From Chytridium lagenaria (Eukaryota > Chytridiomycota > Chytridiomycetes > Chytridiales > Chytridiaceae), in the NCBI GenBank assembly GCA_025449115.1, contig JAHLKC010000211.1, positions 1 to 44,144 on the forward strand: a DNA stretch of 44,144 bases, given 5' to 3'. The notes below the pieces were generated by a model. The model searched no databases. It was not told the origin of the DNA and saw only the letters and a program-made list of their open reading frames with translations. Positions 29,635 through 41,598 of this stretch are shown here, in pieces. Position 1 is the stretch's first letter. Each line of letters opens with the position of its first letter. The position numbers and the translations under genes were made by a program.

Positions 29635-32600
29635 CTATGCAGGGTCCTTCTCGGTGATGGTCTCATTCTTCTCAGATAGTGCTGACGATTCGAAACCCTG
29701 TATGTTTTAAAAAACAACCAATTAATAAACCATAGAAAAAATAGAAAGTAATCATGCCCAGAAGAACAAATCAAAAAGGATTGTAAAGTAGATATACCAA
29801 AGTGGTTCCCTCAGAATCTTCGCTAGTACTTAATTCCAATTTCGCGCCATCCTCTGGCGACGCTTTTTCTTGCGGAGCTCCTCCTCAAGGCGCTCTGCTC
29901 GCGAAGCTGCTCCTCTTTAAGCTTCCTCTCACGGACCTCCTTCTCACGAATCCTTTCCTCACGGAGTTCTCGTTGACGAAGCTGCCTCTCACGAAGTTCG
30001 TTGTCGAGGCGTTCCTTTTCAAGAGCCTTTTTCTCACGAATTTCTTTCTCGAGGCGTTTCTTGTCACCACGAGTCATGGATGAAGTTGCACCTTGAGATT
30101 TTGCACCAACAGCGGGCTTGGTGTTTTGGGCGACCGTCTTAGTGGTCTATTTTTAAAGAAAGAATGTAAGAGATTAGAATAAGTACAGCATTGCCAAGAA
30201 GCGTGTTTGTAGCAGATTCGTACCCTTTGAGTCTTGACCGGTGAAAGCGCCTCATCCACTTCGTCGGCAAAGTTCAGATACTATTTTCAGAAGTTGACGT
30301 TAGAATCAAACAGATATTTAGAGTCCAATTAAAAAAGAAAGAAAGAAAGAAAGAAGGCGAACACACCGTTCCAATAGCTCCGGCTGTGGCGAAAGTTTGG
30401 TTGGAAGACTTGGCGATATTCCACTGGGCCTCTGTTGTTGACTCCCATACATCGATCGGAACAACATTTGTCTCGCGCTATACAAAGAATAGGGGGATTA
30501 TTATCACAGGGGTCGATGTCTATAAACAAAAATACAAAAAGACAGATACTGACCTCAGCATCTCCATTAATGGCAGCCTCGTGCATGGATTGACCACTCT
30601 GGATGACGTGAGCGCTGGTTGCTTCTTCCAAAAATCCGACGTCGGGTTTCTAGGAAAATAAAATTGCAATTAATTTAGAAAAAAAACTCACTGAAACCAA
30701 AGCACCACGCAACAGGGAAAACAAATGACCAACCTTATTGTCACCGTTCAAAGCAGCATCGTTCGTAGATTCACTTAAATCGGTGACGCGATCGCCTTCT
30801 CCTTCACCAATGCGTTCAAGTTCAGGCTTCAAAATAATACCAAATGTTAACATTAGCATTCATGTACAGAATTCTCCCAGAAAACCAGAAATATAATTAA
30901 TCAAAACATATACTAAAGAACTCACCTCTCTTCTTCCGATAAACGCCGCCCCGTGAGGTTGACGCTGAAAAGTCGAAGTAGAGCCCACTCCTTTGAAAGA
31001 ACGTTCCGTACCAGTCGCCGCTACCAAGTTGATGTTGCGACCGTCCAGAGGCTCAGCGGCACTGGGGACGTGCGCCTGCATGTTCTAAATGAACGAAACA
31101 CATTTAGAAGGGCGATAAATATCGGGCTTAATCAGTACTTAATTACCTTAGGCCAATTGATCAGATTCTTCGCACTGAATAGGTTCCTGTTCTCTGCAAC
31201 GGTTTTGTCAACCAAGGCACCGGTAGAGGTTGGGGCGGTAACTTTAGCCTGTAGACTTGGGTTCGGGCGGTCGATCGTTTCCATCCTTGTCGCCATCCTG
31301 GTTGTCGCTCTCTCATTACGATCAATCAAGTTGGTACTTTCCAATACTGTCCTCAACCTCAACACCTTATCAGCGATAATCTTCCTAATCTCCGCCACCT
31401 CCTTTTCACGGTGCTTCACTTCCTGGGAAAGTGTCGCGAGCAGGTTAGCCGAGGTCTTCTGCTCCTCGTTGTGAGCCTGAAGAAGTCCGTAATTTCACTG
31501 CGCATGTCCGCAAGTTTGTTCGAAGAAGCAAGTTTCTCGACCTCCCACTTTCTCCTCTCCTCGTTAAAATCAACGGAAAGTGCGTTAAACTTAGCCATAA
31601 AGGATGTGTTCTCGTCCGTAAGCTTAATAATCTCCTTTCTCATCCTGTCTAACTCGATAGCGTGCGACATCATAACTTCATCGCGAGCCACTTCAGAAGC
31701 TTCGGCTCTTTCCGTAGCAGCAAGGAGCTCGAGTTGGTGAAAGTTCATTGCCTGCTCGTGCGTCTTCGAGCTTTCCTCAAGAGCGTTGTTCAGCATCGCG
31801 ATTTGATCGAAAAATATCTTCCTTTCAGCCTTAAACGATTCCTTAGCCGTATCAAGCTCAAAAGCAGCGTCTTTCTTCATGAGCGCGCGTACGATGATCG
31901 AAACTCTCGGCCAAGTCTGTGGACACCTGCTCCAGTCTCATAATGTCAGCAGCATGACTTGTTCTCGTGAGCTCAGACGCCTTCGTCAATGCATGACATT
32001 CCCCCTCAATCACCTGAAAGTCCGCCATCATGGCTCCCTTCTCAGCCTCGGAATCTGCCAGCTCCTGCATTATGGTAGTAATCTGCGTGGCGTTGGCCTC
32101 CTTAATCACCTTAAAGTCCGCCTCCATAGCGACCTTCTCAGCCTTGGAGTTTGCCAGCTCCTGCGTTAAGGCAGCAATCTGCCTGGCGTTGGCCTCCGTA
32201 ATCACCTGAAAGTCCGCCTCCATAGCGACCTTCTCAGCCTTGGAGTCTGCCAGCTCCTTAGTTACGGCAGCGATTTGTCTGGCATTGGTCACCGTGATCA
32301 CCTCATAGTCCCTCCATAGCGGCCTTCTCAGCCTTGAAGTCTGCCAACTCCTGCGTTAAGGTAGCAATCTGCCTGCATTGGCCTTCGAAATCCCCTCAAA
32401 GTCCGCCTCCATAGCGACCTTCTCAGCCTTGGAGTTTGCTAGCTCCTGCGTCAAACTAGCAACCTGCCTGGCATTGGCCTCCGAAATCACCTGAAAGTCC
32501 GCCTCCATAGCGACCTTCTCAGCCTTGGAGTCTGCCAGCCCTGCGTTAAGGTAGTAATCTGCTTGGCGTGGGCCTCCTCTCCTACAGCCTGAACATTGAC

Positions 32601-34727
32601 GAGATAGGCCATCTCCTGTCGTGCCATGGCAAGAGCTTCTTCTTCTATCCGGAGTTTTTCACCGCAAGTTCCTCCGCCTCCGTCTTCACATTCAACTTCT
32701 CTCTGAGCTCTGCCAACTCAGTCGTAAGAATCATTCGCTTTCCTTCGGCATCTCTCTCAGCCTCGACCGCCATTTTTTAACATCGGCGACCTCGATGGCA
32801 TGGGTAATCCTATTCCCTTCAAGCATCTTACCGAACTCCTCCAAGTTTTTCTCAAAGTTCGCCACCTCAGACGCATGGCTTGCATTGGCTGTGTCGAGAT
32901 CCTTCAGCGCCTCACTGGTCCCCTCTAAAGCGTCATCAAGCTCAAACAGGAGAGTTTCGTTCTCTTTCTCAAAAGCCTCCAGCGCATCTTCCAATCGTGC
33001 GATTTCTTTACGGAAGCCTATCGCATCCTCGTCCCGAACCTTCTTAAGCCCAGCTACCTCCTCCCTCACAGCAGCCAACTTCTCCTCCTCCAAACTCAGA
33101 CGCTCCACGAGTTCCTGCTCGGCAAGATCAGCCCTCCTGTTAGCATCGGAGAGCTCGACTTCGTGGGTGATCCTGTTCTCTTGAAGCGTCTCCGAATGTC
33201 CTCAACCGTATCCTCAAGTCTCGCTACCATAGACGCATGGCTTGCATTGGCCGTCAAGAGCCTTCACCGCCTCACTGGTCCCCTCTCTGGCTCCATCAAG
33301 CTCAACCAGAAGGAGGCTTCCTTCTCTCTTTTCAAAGCCGCTAGCGCCCCCTCCAATGTTGCTATGGCTTTGGCATCCTCGTCCCGAGCTTTCTCAAGCC
33401 CGACTACCTCCTCTCTCACAGCAGCCAACTTCTCCTCCTCCAAACTCAGACGCTCCACAAGATTCTGCTCGGCAAGATCAGCCCTCCTGTTAGCATGGGA
33501 GAGCTCAACTGCGTGGGTGATCCTGTTTTCTTGAAGCGTCTTCCGCATGTCCTCAACCGTATCCTCAAGACTCGTCACCACAGACGCATGGTTTGCATTG
33601 GCCGTGTCGAGAGCCTTCATCGCCTCATTGGTCCCCTTTCTGGCCCCATCAAGCGCAAGTAGGAGGGTATCCTTCTCTTCTTTCAAAGCCGCTAGCGCCC
33701 CCTCCAATGCTGCTATGGCTTTGGCATCCTCGTCCCGAGCTTTCTCAAGCCCGACCATCTCCTCCTTCACAGCAGCCAATTTTTCCTCCTCCAAACGCAG
33801 ACTCCCCATCAGAGCCTCCTCCTGCTCCTTCCCCGCCTTAATCACTTCTCGAATCCCCTTCAATTCCGCCTCGAGTTCCCGCTGCTTGCCTTCGGCATCC
33901 CTCTTTGCCTCAATGGCTCCGTCCTCCATCCCCACAATCTTCATCTTCATCTCTTCGACTAATGCCTCCATCTCCAACCTCCTCTCCTCTCCCTTCAACC
34001 TCTGAGCCCTCATAGCATCATGAAGCGACGCGATTTGCACAGATCGAATCTCTGTCTCCTTTTCCCACTTCTGCCTCTCCTGCTCAAGCTTCACTGTCAA
34101 ACTTAACCCAAACTCTTTTTCGACTCCAATTCATCCGCGATGACCTCCATCATCTTCTCCGTAGCGTCAAGGCTTCTCTCAAGATCGACTCTGTCGTTCT
34201 CGGAGGCGGTGAGGCGGACTTCCAGAGCAGAATTTTTGGCGTAGGCGGTGTCGAGGAGGTCGGTGGTGGAGTTGAGGCTGGCCGAAAGGATGCTTGCTTC
34301 GACATCTTTCTGACGGAGGGCATCCTTCAAAGTCATCACCGTGCGGCGCAGCATGGCAGACCTTTCAGTTGCGTATCGTAGCTGCCTTTGAAAGCGCCGA
34401 GCGGATCGCTTGGAAGTTTGATCAGCACGGTCAAGAGCCAACTTCAGGTCGACGATGGTCTCGTTGAGCTTGCTGTGCTGAATCTCGGCATGGAAAAGCT
34501 TCGCTTTGAGTTGATCGACTTGACGGTAGGCCGGGACGACGTCACCCTTATCCAGGAAGCTTCCGTGCAGACCGAATGCTTCACATCCGTAGGATGAATC
34601 ATGAGCGAAGGGTTGGGTTTGTGGGAGTGTAGGGAAGCTTGGGAAAGGGGTTGTGAGACCCTAACCCAAAGATGCCGTGGGGTGCGGGCAGCCGATGATG
34701 GCCACCGACAGCACTGACTGTCGACAT
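29635..34727 (-). CDS. Long coiled-coil protein with internal repeats, unclassified
   Basis: I do not recognise a family. One large exon runs from ATG 34727 (M-S-T-V-S-A-V-G-G-H-H) to 31147. Small exons follow: 31084-30926, 30826-30734, 30649-30554, 30477-30365, 30280-30224, 30146-29796 and 29697-29635. Short residues after the N-terminus lead to about 1,100 residues of heptad-rich coiled coil with two repeat arrays. Small exons encode linker sequence with a recurrent N-G-D-[AN]-[EK] end. Then comes a charged helix (R-L-E-K-E-I-R-E-K-K-A-L-E-K-E-R) that looks like a single alpha-helix, and an acidic tail, T-I-T-E-K-D-P-A. Frame breaks occur at about 34605, 34100, 33260, 32300-32580 and a TTT run at 29840-29842. 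A structural or scaffold role is likely, but nothing shows the partner. Confidence 0.7.
30332..30355. repeat. GAAA microsatellite in intron
   Basis: About five to six GAAA units within an intron of the coiled-coil gene. Confidence 0.8.
31990..32560 (-). repeat. 96-bp (32-residue) coiled-coil tandem repeat, about 6 units
   Basis: A segment like CACCTGAAAGTCCGCCTCC recurs at about 32010, 32106, 32202, 32300, 32393 and 32488. On the minus strand the unit encodes T-E-A-N-A-R-Q-I-A-A-L-T-Q-E-L-A-N-S, then K-A-E-K-V-A-M-E-A-D-F-Q-V. Units near 32300-32400 and 32540 carry small deletions that break the frame. Confidence 0.88.
33060..33810 (-). repeat. About 350-bp coiled-coil repeat, 2 to 3 units
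   Basis: The phrase encoding L-E-E-E-K-L-A-A-V-[RK]-E-E recurs about every 350 bp (near 33090, 33440 and 33790). So do K-A-R-D-E-D-A-K-A-I-A and D-T-A-N-A-[NS]-H-A-S. Two units are nearly identical and the third is diverged. Confidence 0.85.
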
Positions 34728-35452
34728 GGTATTCTGCAATAAAGACGTTGATAACAAAATAGATTCGCTGTTGTTGTGCTGTAATTGCGGGGAATTGATG
34801 GTTTTATATCATTTTTTGTTTTCAGTTCAATGTTTTGGTATCTGGATTTTGATGTTTGTCAACGCCCACTGCAAACGTATATGCGCTTTAAAACTCCGCT
34901 TATTATTATTATCGTGGAATGTTTTGCGGGCCTGCCCTTTGTTTGTTTACTATTTTCACGGAAAGTGTCTCGACGCGATGTGATTTCAGCTTCCGCAGTA
35001 ACAGACTGTGAAGAAAAGGTGCCCCAAATCTGCTGCTGAAGGCGGTGATTTTCAGATTTTGTCTGGAGGTTTGCTTTTTCCCCATCGTTTTTCACAGAAT
35101 AAATATCGAAGAATGCTAATGGATGATGAGGCCTCGTCTATAAACATGACCATCTGCTGGCAGCGTAACCGCAGCTATATCCAGACAAAAGTGAAAATAA
35201 CAAGGGCGACGGAAACCTAAAGAGAAGCAACGTGTCGTTTCAAAAACATTATAGGAGAGGGAAGGCAAAAGCAGAATCAAGGCAATAATCGTCAAAAGCA
35301 ATTTAAGCGAAACGATAAAAAGAGTTTATATCCAAAAACAAAAATATAAACCTCCAAAAACACTATAATAGCAAAGAAGAAAGAAGAGCAACGGATATCC
35401 ACATAAAAAGGCTGAAAAAAAACACAAAGATAAACACAAGCCACGCAACCCA
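34728..35452. other. Intergenic region between two minus-strand genes
   Basis: No gene is supported. It is the promoter side of the coiled-coil gene and 3' flank of the HCF-like gene. Short open frames lack any recognisable content. Confidence 0.45.
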
Positions 35453-38400
35453 TCACTTGAGCCCCTTCGGCGTCGGCTTATTAATCTTCACCATCTTACC
35501 CTCCGCAATCATCTCCCTCGTAACTTTATTCGCTCCCAATGTATCAAGCTTGAATGCCTTTGTATTCTTGGCGTCCCAAATCTCATGTGCGGCCATATTG
35601 GCAATAATGCCAGGTGTAGGCTCCAACCCAGACCACGGACGTATGATGCGTTCGTTCATGGGATCCCGAAGATCAAGATGAATATCGAATTTTTTCGAGT
35701 ACCCATCGTAGTGAATGCCGATATAGGTTTTAGCGGAGTTGTTGAATTGCATATAGGCGATGATGCGGGCACAGTACCAGATCTGGTGTCGTAAAAAAAA
35801 AAGGAAGGCGAGAACGTTAGATGCCTTAAACCAGTGAGGGAAAAATAAAGTGTATACTCACAGACTCTTCTCTCGAAAAAAAACTCTATCCTATCCCCAT
35901 ACTTAAGCTTACAGTACCACGGCGCATTCTCATCTCCAACCTCCACCCTTCCATCGATAGCGGGTTCTCGGGCTGAGGCAACATCTCTTCTACCGCAACA
36001 GGGCAGGAGGCAACTTTGGAGTCGTGGCTCTAGTCGAGATAACAGTAGACGAAACCGGTGTATCCCAATCTCCATCATCTTCGTCGTCAGTCTTGTAACT
36101 AACGACCCCAGCCCCACTACGTCTTCTAGCAGGTCTTCCGCTTTTCGCCGTACTCGAAGCTTTCGATCCTCCTCTCCCTTTAAAACGTCCAGGTGGTCTC
36201 CCAGGCGGCCGACCTGTGGGTCCCTTACCAACAGATTTCCGCTTCTTCCCACTATCGTAATCGGAAAGCTCGTCATCCAACTCATCAACATCCTTCATCA
36301 TCATCCTCATCATGATCACCCCCTTCAGACTCATAGACTGATCCTTCTTCATCGTCATCGGCGGCGGGTATTTGCGCTAGATCATCTTCTTCATCCGAGT
36401 ACACGATATTTTGCAACAACGCCCCTCCCATTGACGATCTCTTGCGCTTCCGTCCAACGCCACCGTCCGCATTACCAGAGGATGCCAGCTTCATAATTAA
36501 ACTATCATCTCCCTCCATCGTACTCTGTAAATCAGGAACAGAATCAACATCCATCCCATCCACCGCCTTCTCCGTCCACTCAACCGTCTCAAAACCGGGA
36601 TTTTCGGCTACCTTTACCTTTGTCGTTGATTCCACCGAGTCTGCGCCATCCACGTCAGCGCTAGACTCTAAGCCATCACCATCGATATACATTTCTGACA
36701 AAACAGGTCCGCCAGTAGACCCACCTCCCCCCCTTCCTCTTCCTCCCCTCGCCGCCCCCCTCCCACCTCGACCTCCTTTCCCTCTACCTCGTCCTCGACC
36801 GCTTGCAGGCGTAACAGGAGTTCCAGGCGTACCATCAGCCACCCCTCTCCCCAGGAGTCACAGGATTCTTCTTCGGCCTCCCCAACTTCTTCTTTACGGT
36901 CACAACCGCTCCCGGATCACTCACACCATCCCCCTGTCTCCTCTGCGATCAAAGGCCGCCTTTTTAGCAGACGGCAATCTCCTCCTCTTAACCGGCGTTC
37001 CCTCCAAAGGCTCCCCTTCCGCCTCCGCCTTGCGCTTTTGCACTGGCGTCACGGATTCAGCAACAGGAATAACAACATTCCCCTGCGATATCCCATTCGC
37101 AACCGTCATCAACAAATCCTCGACAACCCCATCTGCAGAGGTACCAAGCGCTTGCTCCATAGCCTGCAACGACGTCATGCCCTCAAAATATCCCGTTTCC
37201 GTAGGTAATGAATTATACGCCGGCACTCCATCGGCTGGTTCGCCAATAGCTTGAAGAAGAGAATCAAGCGCGACTTGGTTAAGTTATGTTGGGCATCATT
37301 CACCCCCGTCGTTTCCGAGAAAGGCGTCACGTGCTATCCGTCGAAACAGGAGCTAATGAGTCTGCTGCTGGGACAAAAGTGGTAGAGGCTTGAGGCGGGT
37401 TTGGGAGGAAAAAGTCAAACTCCTCGTCCGGGTTGAAAGGCATGATGGGAGACGGGGCAAGGGATGCGTTGTTCAGGAGATAGGGGGTATCGTTCTGTGG
37501 TGTGGATATGGCAGTAGCGGTTAAAGCCCCTAAGGTACGTGTGGCTATATTATTCAAGTCTGTGGAGATATTGGGGGAAGGGTTGAGGTGGCAATGGCAA
37601 CCGGAATAGTTGATGGCACATGCTTTGGACTACCAATAGCTGGTGTATCGTCAATAAGCGTCTCCGTGGGACTGACGGACTCCTAGACGCTCCTCGCATC
37701 TTAGCAGCATTGAACTCTGCAGCTGCCTCCAGTTGCCTCAATCCCGAGTATTCCTCCAAAATATATGCTGCGAGAGGACCGGCTCGGAAGCCTGTTGCAA
37801 TTGCTGCTGTCTCTCCACCTCTTGCGCTTCCATCGTAATCGTAATAGCTTCCACAAAAGAAGGGTGGAAAGTTTGAGCAGGGGATTGGGTACCAGGGAGT
37901 GGTGGAGGTTTTGATGGTGTTGGTGCGATGGATGAAGAGCGGGGTGCAGATGAAGTTTTTGCGCCAGGGGCGAAGCCGTGTTCGAGAATTTGCTCATCAC
38001 GGTCTGGAGTCCATTGAGACATATCTTCCGTAGTACTTTTCTCAGCACTCGTTGGGATGAAGACAGGCTTTTCTTTGGAGGGAGTCGGTGCAGCACTTAA
38101 TGGTTTCGGTGGGCTTTTGATGTACCGTGCGGGATTTGTAGCGTAATCGGGAATAATGGAGGATATTTCTTTCGTAATGTCAGATGTCAATCCACCTAAA
38201 GAAGAGGAATAAGAACGAAATCAATGAAAGATGAAGACAAGGGCAAATACGGAGGTTTCCAGACAAATAACCAAAAAATTTAAACAAGCCGGAAATACCA
38301 TTTAAATGTATTCCGGTTGGCGGTCTATGCTCATATATTCCATTATGCACCCACTCCAACGATTGCGACTGCGCCGCCTTGCCGTCCCCGGCCTCTGTCA

Positions 38401-41151
38401 CAGCAAGCACCCGAAATGTGTACGTAATAGAAATACTACAGACAGGCCACTGATTTGTAGGTTGTCCATTTTTATCCAATGCATCGTCTTTCGGAAATGC
38501 TTTCGCGCCCGTGGACTGTTGATAACGCCGCCCTAAATTTCTTGAGAGTCTCTCTGTACGCCGCCATAACCTCTTCCATTCGATATAAGGCTTCGTATGA
38601 AAGTGAAACCAAGGAGTCTGTCCCCTCCCAGACGGAAAACCAGGTATCATCGTCAGTGTCGTCTTTCTTCCCACTCTTCGAAAAACTCAAAAACGTATCC
38701 AGCGGCATCTTCATCTCGTGTTTTTTCCGAACCTCGCTAATCGGCTCCTCAACAATTTCCATATGACCACTCTTTTTCACAGCAGAAAGGGTACGTACAG
38801 GCGGATCGAAGAAATAAAGGACTTCTGACTCCAACACACGAACGCTCGCTTGGCATTCAATGCGAAAAGATTTTAACGTCCAGCCATTCAACATGCTCGG
38901 TTCAGCCGCCCAAAAAAAGTTCACATCCGACACTGACGCGTCCACAACAAACGCTTCAGGCATTTCAGGGCGTACATCTAAAAAGACATTATAAGGAAAA
39001 CAGTTTAACTAGCATAGCTTTTGTTACCATGCGACTGCGTTTGAACAGTAACAGATTTTGAAGGCAAATCATAGACACTAAGATCCTCATCCGGCATGAA
39101 CTCGGCCGAGTCCGACAGCAGCCTCCTTATATCCTTCGACTGCGTCTCCCCCAACGCATTATACGCAACAAGTCGAATCTCATAATGGGTATCAGCCTTC
39201 AACCTCTCATCAGACTCTGACATCCCCAACCGTTGAATAGTAACAGACGAAACCGTTTGCGTCGATCCATCATAAACGGGCACCCATCCCGCCACTGAAG
39301 AAGCAGATGTCTTTTTTCTGATGTCAATACGGACGGATCTGTTGCGTTGATACCAGAATGGATCGATCCAAGAAACTGATATCCGATCACTTCCGACAGA
39401 CTCTACAATGATATCTCCAGGCGGCGGTGGTGGTCCCAGATCCACGACCCACACATCATCAATAATTTCATCCACAGTGACAGCCCCATAAATATGCAAA
39501 TCCGACTGCTTGAACCCCGTTCGTCCGTTAAACAATACATCTGATTCAAAAACTAACAATATTAACCTTTAAGAACATGAAAACAACACCATACTAGCAG
39601 TATGCCCCGCACGTGGAGACGGCATCACCTCCCCCTTTGGCGGTGTCCGAAGCTCCCAAGTCTCTGAACGAATATCATATATCCACAAATCATTCCCACA
39701 TCTCCACTTTGCGTTCTTGAAGTACGAGCCCGGAAGCTCTAAGCCAATCTTGGCTGCCTCTTCAAAAGTGATGATGATAGGGTTTGGGACACCAGTCTCA
39801 ACCCAACCTCCAAAAATCACCATTTTGTCACCCCATAAAGTTGCGCTGTGAAGAGATCGACCGGCTGGGCAGCTTCCATGAGTTTCAACTTTCCTCCATG
39901 ATACCTTGCCTTGAAAGATAATTATGAGTAAAAAACAGTTTTGAAAAAGAATAAACGCCTTACCATCATCGTTAAGGTCCAGATAATAGATCATTCAGCC
40001 GTTGATTCTCATTCTTCCTCAACTCCAAGCATCCTCCAAACACTATAACTTTCTTCCGTTCCCAGCACCTTTCTGTCCTGGATAAAACAAAGCTGAGTGT
40101 GACTCTACAAGAGGTGGTCGGAACGTCGATGTGCCATAATCCGGTTCCACCCATTCTTGCGTCACTAAGTCAAAGATATGGAGACTTCCATTACCAAGTC
40201 GACCATTTCCTCCGAAAACAAAGAGCCGAGGATGGGCGGTCGGGCGAGAAGGTGGTGGTGGAATGTAGGTGAGAGAGGGAGCGACACATGCAATGGGAGC
40301 GAGGGGTTCGCCCTTGGAGGAGCGGGCGCCGGGATTTTTAGGATTGATGATGGTAAATTGGTTTGTGATGGCATCGAATTCGATGAGCTAAAGATAGTTA
40401 TGGTCAGTGTTAAATCAGACCAAGGCGCCACATCATGGACCTAGAGAGTACGTACTTCGTCGGACCTCTCTATGTCGTCCAAGCATTCCTGGCTCTTCTC
40501 CTTTACGCCTCCAAAAATGTACAGCTTCGACCCATAAGAGCAGCTTCCAAACGCAGCCTTTGCAACGTCCATCAAAGTACGGCGTCCAGCGATATCGGAT
40601 GACAGCGTTGTGGCATGCTGTTTCCACTGTTGCAGTCCTGCAATTTAATGTTAATTCGTACTTCACCGTAGATCGTTAAAAGCTTGAGAAGAGAAACCCA
40701 CCCAAGTCAAAGCTACAAACTTCCGGTCCAATCTGTCTCGCCCCACCCATAACATATACATTCCTCTCGCCAAAGCCGGTGCATGCGTCATTGTATCCGT
40801 CGTCACCACTTCAACATTCTCAATGATGTCACCATCCATCAAGTCATCAAAGCCGAGGTTATCCCATGGCGTAAGACCAGGAGCATGTTGAAAGTCCAGC
40901 TCCATGTCATCATCGTTGTTGTCATGTTGCGCGTTGGTATTTGAAGGTTTTCGCTTTGGTTTTGCGGTGCTTTGACTTGGTATTGTCAATGCGGCAGATG
41001 TGGAGGAAGATGCTGTGAGGGAGGAGGAAGTTGAAGATGATGATGATGCGGATGTGGATGTTTTGAGAAGAGCGCAGGCGTGGCCGTGGCGAGGACCTGG
41101 GCCTGAACCCGGAAGCGTCAATGACGTCCAGATGGCATCGGTTCCACCCAT
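35453..41151 (-). CDS. HCF-1-like kelch/FN3 protein with AT-hooks and Tudor-like C-terminus
   Basis: Multi-exon. From ATG 41151: G-P-R-H-G-H-A-C-A-L-L, then kelch blades with N-V-Y-V-M-G-G, K-L-Y-I-F-G-G, R-L-F-V-F-G-G-N-G and R-S-L-H-S-A-T-L-W-G-D-K-M-V-I-F-G-G-W-V. The sequence W-R-C-G-N-D-L-W and the kelch-to-FN3 joint D-V-W-V-V-D-L-G-P-P-P-P-P follow host cell factor closely. Fibronectin III sheets come next (R-I-S-V-S-W-I, Y-E-I-R-L-V-A-Y-N; later Y-T-F-R-V-L-A-V-T-E-A-G-D-G). A Ser/Pro linker, an R-G-R-G-R-G-K-G-G tract, AT-hook G-R-P-P-G-R-P-P-G-R and a barrel with H-Y-D-G-Y-S-K-K-F-D-I-H end the protein. HCF recruits chromatin modifiers. The exons 40702, 40637-40456, 40387-39964 and 39909 onward fit. 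Several frame breaks exist. One gene is preferred; two adjacent genes split near 38200 are possible. Confidence 0.72.
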
Positions 41152-41598
41152 TTTTTGTCAAAGTTCTTTTTCGGACCCCTTTGTGAATATTTAATTTCTT
41201 TTTTTCAATTCTCTTTGGGGTGTGTTTCTCGTTGTGTTTCTGGTTTACCTAAAGTGATGGCGCGAGCGTGAGGTTAAGGACGTGCAGTACGTTCGTTAAA
41301 ATCAGTGGAGCGCGTGGGCGTAGTTTTCAATTTCATTTCATACAAAAGATCCACAAGAAAAGCGATTTAATGCCTTTTATTCTCTACCGCATTTCACCAT
41401 AAAACGTCAAAGCATACGTGGTGTCTCCAGCAGCTGCAAACAGAAATACGCAGGAGAGTTGAGGTGTCGTTGTTTTCGGTTTCGCTTGTAACAGACGTGG
41501 TGACGCCCTTCTATTAAATATGTCGCACCTTTCGGATTTTCAACATCTGCAAATTGCTTGCCAAAAGAGCAACCACACCGAGAAGCAACTGCCAAACG
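41152..41598. promoter_or_regulatory. Divergent promoter region, HCF-like and UBC9 genes
   Basis: A shared 447-bp upstream region for two divergent nuclear-function genes. No clear box was identified. Confidence 0.4.

Noticed and set aside
32621..33184. Ser-rich plus-strand frames opposite the coiled-coil gene
   Set aside because: They are antisense shadows of Glu/Lys-rich coding sequence; the minus strand has coherent heptads.
34726..34983. Hydrophobic plus-strand frame upstream of the coiled-coil gene
   Set aside because: T-rich intergenic sequence gives Leu/Phe/Cys-rich shadows. There is no start context and no family.
36442..37254. 270-residue plus-strand frame opposite the HCF-like gene
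   Set aside because: It is Pro/Ser-rich antisense of the Gly/Arg/acidic coding strand, with no domain and no splice context.
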